Origin: Nostoc sp. CHAB 5836
Lineage (GTDB): Bacteria; Cyanobacteriota; Cyanobacteriia; Cyanobacteriales; Nostocaceae
NCBI RefSeq assembly: GCF_020829445.1
Contig: NZ_JAIVFV010000039.1
Coordinates: 1-46,316, forward strand
DNA: 46,316 bases
Direction: 5' to 3'
This document shows, in pieces, positions 43,314-46,316 of this stretch (its first letter is position 1; the number at the start of each line of letters is the position of its first letter). The position numbers were made by a program, and so were the translations under genes. A model generated the notes under the pieces. It was given only the letters and a program-made list of their open reading frames with translations, was not told the origin of the DNA and did no database searches.

Positions 43314-43419
43314 CAATACACTTGGGTTAAGCATTTCCTCCTTCTCTCTTCTCTCTGTGTTCTCTGCGCCTCTGTGGTTCGTAAAAAAAAGAGTTTCAGC
43401 CCTTTTGTGAACCGTATTT
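43314..43419. mobile_element. CAATAC-family MITE inserted in heptamer repeats
   Basis: It is nearly identical to 11297-11402 (CAATACACTTGGGTTAAG ... GAACCGTATTT). Flanks AGTCATTGGT and GGTTATTGGT resemble a 10-bp duplication, but the host is itself a heptamer repeat, so this is weak. It lies between hpsO and hpsP. Confidence 0.75.
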
Positions 43420-43493
43420 GGTTATTGGTCATTAGTCATTGGTCATTAACAATTGGACAAATGACAAAGAACAAAGAACAAATGACAAAAAAA

Positions 43494-44681
43494 ATGAAAA
43501 TATTACAAATTATCCCTTCAATTTCTTTAATTTACGGAGGCCCCAGTCAAATGGTACTAGGATTAGCTCCAGCGTTGGGAAAAGAGGGAGTGGAAGTTAC
43601 AATTGTCACAACTGATAGTAATGGTGATAATGGTCAAACACCTCTGGATGTTCCTTTAAATTGCCCAATTAAACAAGATGGCTATGAAATAATTTACTTT
43701 CGTTGCGCCCCATTTCGGCGCTACAAATTTTCCCTCGATTTATTAAACTGGCTAAAACGTCATGCTCAGAAGTTTGACATAGCACATATTCATGCTCTAT
43801 TCTCCCCCATAAGTAGTGCTGCTGCTATTGTGTGTCGTCAGCAAAAACTACCTTATATTTTCCGTCCTTTAGGTACTCTCGACCCGGCTGATTTACGCAA
43901 GAAAAAGCAATTAAAACGGCTTTATGTCGCAATTATAGAACGTCAAAATTTAGCTGGTGCGGCGGCTATTCATTTTACCAGCAATCAAGAAGCTAAAATA
44001 TCACAACGATTTGGAGTATCTACACCAGATTTGGTGATTCCCTTGGGTGTGATTCCTCCTGAATCGCCTATTAAAAATGTATGTAGTCAGCTAAAAATAC
44101 CAAAGGATGTACCTTTAGTGCTGTTTATGTCACGAATCGACCCGAAAAAAGGGTTAAATTTATTGATTCCGGCGCTAGAAAAACTGTTAGCGGTTGGTTA
44201 TCAGTTTCATTTTGTCTTAGCTGGGACAAATCCCCAAGATCCAGATTACGAACAAAAGATAATATCCGAAATTCAAAATTCACCACTGCGATCGCACACT
44301 ACAATTACTGGCTTTGTTACTGGTGAATCTAAGGTTAGTTTACTACAATCTGCTGATTTATTTGTCTTGCCTTCCTACTACGAAAATTTTGGCATTGCTG
44401 TAGCTGAAGCGATGGTAGCGGGTGTACCCGTAGTCATTTCTGACCAAGTGCATATTTGTCAACAGATACGCGATAGTCAGTCGGGTTGGGTAGGTGCAAC
44501 AGATGTGCAAACACTGGTAGAGTTACTGCAAGAAGCTTTGGAAAATCCCCAAGAACGCCAACGACGGGGATTAAACGCCCAAAAATATGCATTGGAAAAT
44601 TTTAGTTGGGATGCGATCGCCAAGCAAACAATCCAAGCTTACCAAGAAATTCTCAGGAACAAATTAACCCAACGCAGATAA
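43494..44681 (+). CDS. hpsP: Family-4 glycosyltransferase, HpsP type
   Basis: The 395-residue GT-B enzyme starts MKILQIIPSISLIYGGPSQM. I choose the ATG at 43494 because the longer open frame back to 43374 lies in a MITE and heptamer repeats. Motifs are HIHALFSPISSAAA, LVLFMSRIDPKKGLNLLI (donor Lys region) and the PSYYENFGIAVAEAMVAGVP motif with the catalytic Glu. Last gene of the polysaccharide run. An ATG at 43482 is also possible. Confidence 0.7.
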   Translation: MKILQIIPSISLIYGGPSQMVLGLAPALGKEGVEVTIVTTDSNGDNGQTPLDVPLNCPIKQDGYEIIYFRCAPFRRYKFSLDLLNWLKRHAQKFDIAHIHALFSPISSAAAIVCRQQKLPYIFRPLGTLDPADLRKKKQLKRLYVAIIERQNLAGAAAIHFTSNQEAKISQRFGVSTPDLVIPLGVIPPESPIKNVCSQLKIPKDVPLVLFMSRIDPKKGLNLLIPALEKLLAVGYQFHFVLAGTNPQDPDYEQKIISEIQNSPLRSHTTITGFVTGESKVSLLQSADLFVLPSYYENFGIAVAEAMVAGVPVVISDQVHICQQIRDSQSGWVGATDVQTLVELLQEALENPQERQRRGLNAQKYALENFSWDAIAKQTIQAYQEILRNKLTQRR

Positions 44682-44686
44682 TAGCA

Positions 44687-44757
44687 CAATAAAATGTAGA
44701 GACGTAGCAGTGCTACGTCTCTACAAGGGTTCTGGGTAACGCATATTTACTGTATTG
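44687..44757. repeat. Palindromic dispersed repeat, inverted copy C
   Basis: It contains the palindrome GTAGAGACGTAGCA/TGCTACGTCTCTAC and, inverted, the AACCCTTGTAGAG and AATATGCGTTACCC blocks of 6054-6133 and 25654-25728. It ends in CTGTATTG, a CAATAC-type tip. Confidence 0.75.
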
Positions 44758-44780
44758 CCATCTATCCAAGAGTGCTGACA

Positions 44781-44880
44781 ACGTGACATACTCCACACAC
44801 TCCCAATGAGAGTGAGTGTGGGCTTCTCAGGGACTCCTCTATGAGGACATTGACTGAGCTTTAAAGCCCTATGCCCTAGG
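44781..44880 (-). ncRNA. Orphan IS605 right end / omega-RNA-like scaffold with tnpB 3' remnant
   Basis: Read on the minus strand, this segment aligns with the tnpB 3' end and right end at about 450-540: TTAAAGCTCAG, ATGTCCTCAT, GAGTCCCTGAGAAGCC, a CCACAC...GTGTGG stem, then TATGTCACG. The tnpB reading frame is broken by an in-frame TAG. No tnpB or tnpA is adjacent. It is either a relic or a stand-alone guide RNA. Confidence 0.65.
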
Positions 44881-45245
44881 GACTTTTAGAAATAATTCTT
44901 AACTTTTTCAACAGGCTGCTTTTCAGCATTTAATTTAATTACACCTATTAGGTAGTATTATATCAAATATTCGGCAGAAAAACTAATCAAGAAAATGTTC
45001 ACTCCGACGCGGGAGTACCCGAAGAAGCTTTGCTATCATCGACCAACATTACTGACTTCGCTAGTTGGTCAATTCGTCACTCACTCGTATTCATCTCATC
45101 ACCTCCCTATCGGGTAGGTGAGAGGCTTCTACTTTTTAAGCTAAAATTTTGTTTCAAACTGCTAAACTCCGATTGGGGAATAGGGGTTTTATGTCATGAT
45201 GGCAAAGTAGAACACATATGCTTTTCTAAATACAGGGAATCTCAC
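44881..45245. other. Leader region of the peroxiredoxin gene
   Basis: The region contains ACTCC/GGGAGT (about 45000-45016) and TCACCTCC/GGTAGGTGA (45098-45122) hairpins; the latter is followed by GAGGCTTCTAC, which resembles the GAGAAGCC edge of the IS605 scaffold in inverse. A frame open from 45030 joins the peroxiredoxin frame but reads through these structures and is not the real N-terminus. Confidence 0.45.
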
Positions 45246-45884
45246 ATGGCTCTCCGTCTCGGTGACACAGTACCCAACTTTACGCAAGCCTCAACACACG
45301 GCGACATCGATTTTTACCAATGGGCAGGTGACAGCTGGGTTGTGCTGTTCTCTCACCCTGCTGATTTTACACCTGTTTGTACAACAGAACTCGGCACAGT
45401 TGCCAAGCTCAAACCAGAATTTGACAAGCGCAATGTCAAAGCGATCGCACTCAGCGTTGATGATGTAGAATCCCACAAAGGCTGGGTGGGAGACATTGAA
45501 GAAACTCAAAGCACCACCCTTAACTACCCAATTTTGGCGGATGCGGATCGCAAGGTTTCTGACCTTTACGACATGATCCACCCCAATGCGAATGCGGCTG
45601 TGACAGTGCGATCGGTCTTCGTGATTGACCCCAATAAAAAACTCCGGCTGAGTTTCACATATCCCCCCAGCACAGGACGCAACTTTGATGAACTTTTGCG
45701 GGTGATTGATTCTCTGCAATTGACTGATAATTACAGTGTGGCAACACCAGCTGACTGGAAAGATGGAGACGATGTTGTAATTGTCCCCTCACTCAAAGAT
45801 CCAGAAGTACTCAAAGAAAAATTCCCCAAAGGCTACCAGGAAGTCAAACCCTATTTGCGGCTAACTCCTCAGCCTAACAAGTAA
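45246..45884 (+). CDS. 1-Cys peroxiredoxin (Prx6 type)
   Basis: The 212-residue cytosolic enzyme reduces hydrogen peroxide and organic peroxides. MALRLGDTVPNFTQASTHGD, then the active site HPADFTPVCTTELG with peroxidatic C45 and T42; no resolving Cys is present. The long C-terminal domain (WKDGDDVVIVPSL, YLRLTPQPNK) marks the Prx6 group. The ATG at 45246 is chosen over the longer open frame because family members begin here and GGGAATC precedes it. Its upstream region carries hairpins and a mobile-element relic. Confidence 0.92.
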   Translation: MALRLGDTVPNFTQASTHGDIDFYQWAGDSWVVLFSHPADFTPVCTTELGTVAKLKPEFDKRNVKAIALSVDDVESHKGWVGDIEETQSTTLNYPILADADRKVSDLYDMIHPNANAAVTVRSVFVIDPNKKLRLSFTYPPSTGRNFDELLRVIDSLQLTDNYSVATPADWKDGDDVVIVPSLKDPEVLKEKFPKGYQEVKPYLRLTPQPNK

Positions 45885-46190
45885 ATCTGAAAATCAGTAG
45901 ATCGAAAATTTTTGTAAGTTGACGAAATGATCAGGGTTTCAGCCGACGCTTTCGGGATGATGATCGCGATGTCTACGACGGGCTGCACCTACGCTTGCAC
46001 TGCACTCTTAACCAACCAACAACGCCCGCTCCTTGAAAAATAGACTCTAACACTCCTTACAGCAAATTGTGTTCCTAAACTCAAATGAACGGCTGGTAAG
46101 AGTTATGGAAAACTTTTCGATCTACTGACTTGGACGCTTAGGGACTTCCAATAAATAAATTACCCAATCTTGTGGGGCGGGCGAGACGCC

Positions 46191-46289
46191 ATTGGTGTCA
46201 ACTTAAGCTTGTTTAGCTTCACTGTTGGCTTCATCACCCGCTTGGGAATCAATTCCCAAGCTAATAGCTCAAGTCTACTGAAGTAGACT
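46191..46289. repeat. 513-bp-element end and double-hairpin copy 3
   Basis: GCCATTGGTGTCAACTTAA at 46191 is one end of the element seen at 15686-16198. At 46240-46261 GCTTGGGAAT/ATTCCCAAGC, spacer TAATAGCTCA, then AGTCTACT/AGTAGACT (46272-46289) form a double hairpin with the layout of 600-648 but different stem bases. The rest of 45885-46140 shows only a GATCGCGATGTCTACGAC small repeat. Confidence 0.65.
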
Positions 46290-46316
46290 AAAGATTGTTG
46301 AGGAATTTAGTCATCT

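Noticed and set aside
43374-43493. 40-residue N-terminal extension of the HpsP-type protein
   Set aside because: The DNA is a MITE and heptamer repeats; the family begins at MKILQIIPS.
45030-45245. 72-residue N-terminal extension of the peroxiredoxin
   Set aside because: It reads through hairpins, and Prx6 proteins begin at MALRLGD; the ATG at 45246 is preferred.

Overview
The window comes from a chromosome of a filamentous, heterocyst-type cyanobacterium (Nostocales, Nostoc-like). The evidence is frequent GCGATCGC (HIP1) octamers, arrays of heptameric short tandem repeats (STRR), a very high load of small palindromic repeats, and typical cyanobacterial genes (ho1, ABA4-like, DUF4327, DUF3181, and an hps-type polysaccharide locus like that used by hormogonia). 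No tRNA, rRNA or CRISPR array was seen.

Layout. 1-0.9 kb: the 3' end of an IS200/IS605-type tnpB with its right-end hairpin, then repeats. 1-6 kb: an FHA-penicillin-binding protein, a secreted Pro/Thr/Ser-rich protein, lspA and bioY. 6.5-11 kb: the phosphate operon pstS-pstC-pstA-pstB behind a Pho-box-like site, with repeats inserted between its genes. 11.4-14.9 kb: a five-PAS hybrid histidine kinase. 14.9-16.8 kb: a gene-free nest of repeats inserted in repeats. 16.8-24.6 kb: DUF4327, a class V aminotransferase, moeA, an RDD membrane protein, rpmG-rpsR-RNase II/R and a ParDE pair. 24.8-25.7 kb: a LeuA-like gene apparently cut off by a dispersed repeat. 26.3-29.3 kb: an unusual three-gene operon. 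29.6-33.2 kb: small cyanobacterial genes, an ABA4-like protein, a candidate structured RNA and heme oxygenase. 33.6-36.9 kb: an orphan Dam-type methylase, an Rpn-nuclease remnant and glmM. 37.4-44.7 kb: six polysaccharide genes (hpsL-P type). 45.2 kb: a 1-Cys peroxiredoxin.

The best candidate for an undescribed system is 26341-29279. Gene 1 fuses an HsdR-N-like PD-(D/E)xK nuclease domain to a complete ParA ATPase. Gene 2 joins a ParB-like N domain, a coiled coil and a C-terminal helix-hairpin-helix. Gene 3 has an N-terminal winged helix that keeps the Z-DNA-contacting pattern of Z-alpha domains and a C-terminal membrane anchor. The genes are translationally coupled or closely spaced, and a CRP-type palindrome lies about 41 bp upstream of the predicted start of transcription. 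I infer a membrane-anchored, ParA-driven DNA-handling device, possibly for defence or partition; the function is not shown by sequence.

The second theme is repeat biology. Several miniature inverted-repeat families with different ends leave 10-bp target duplications, carry arms that change in a compensated way, share an internal core, and sit inside one another. An IS605 right-end (omega-RNA-like) scaffold survives without an intact tnpB near the peroxiredoxin gene.
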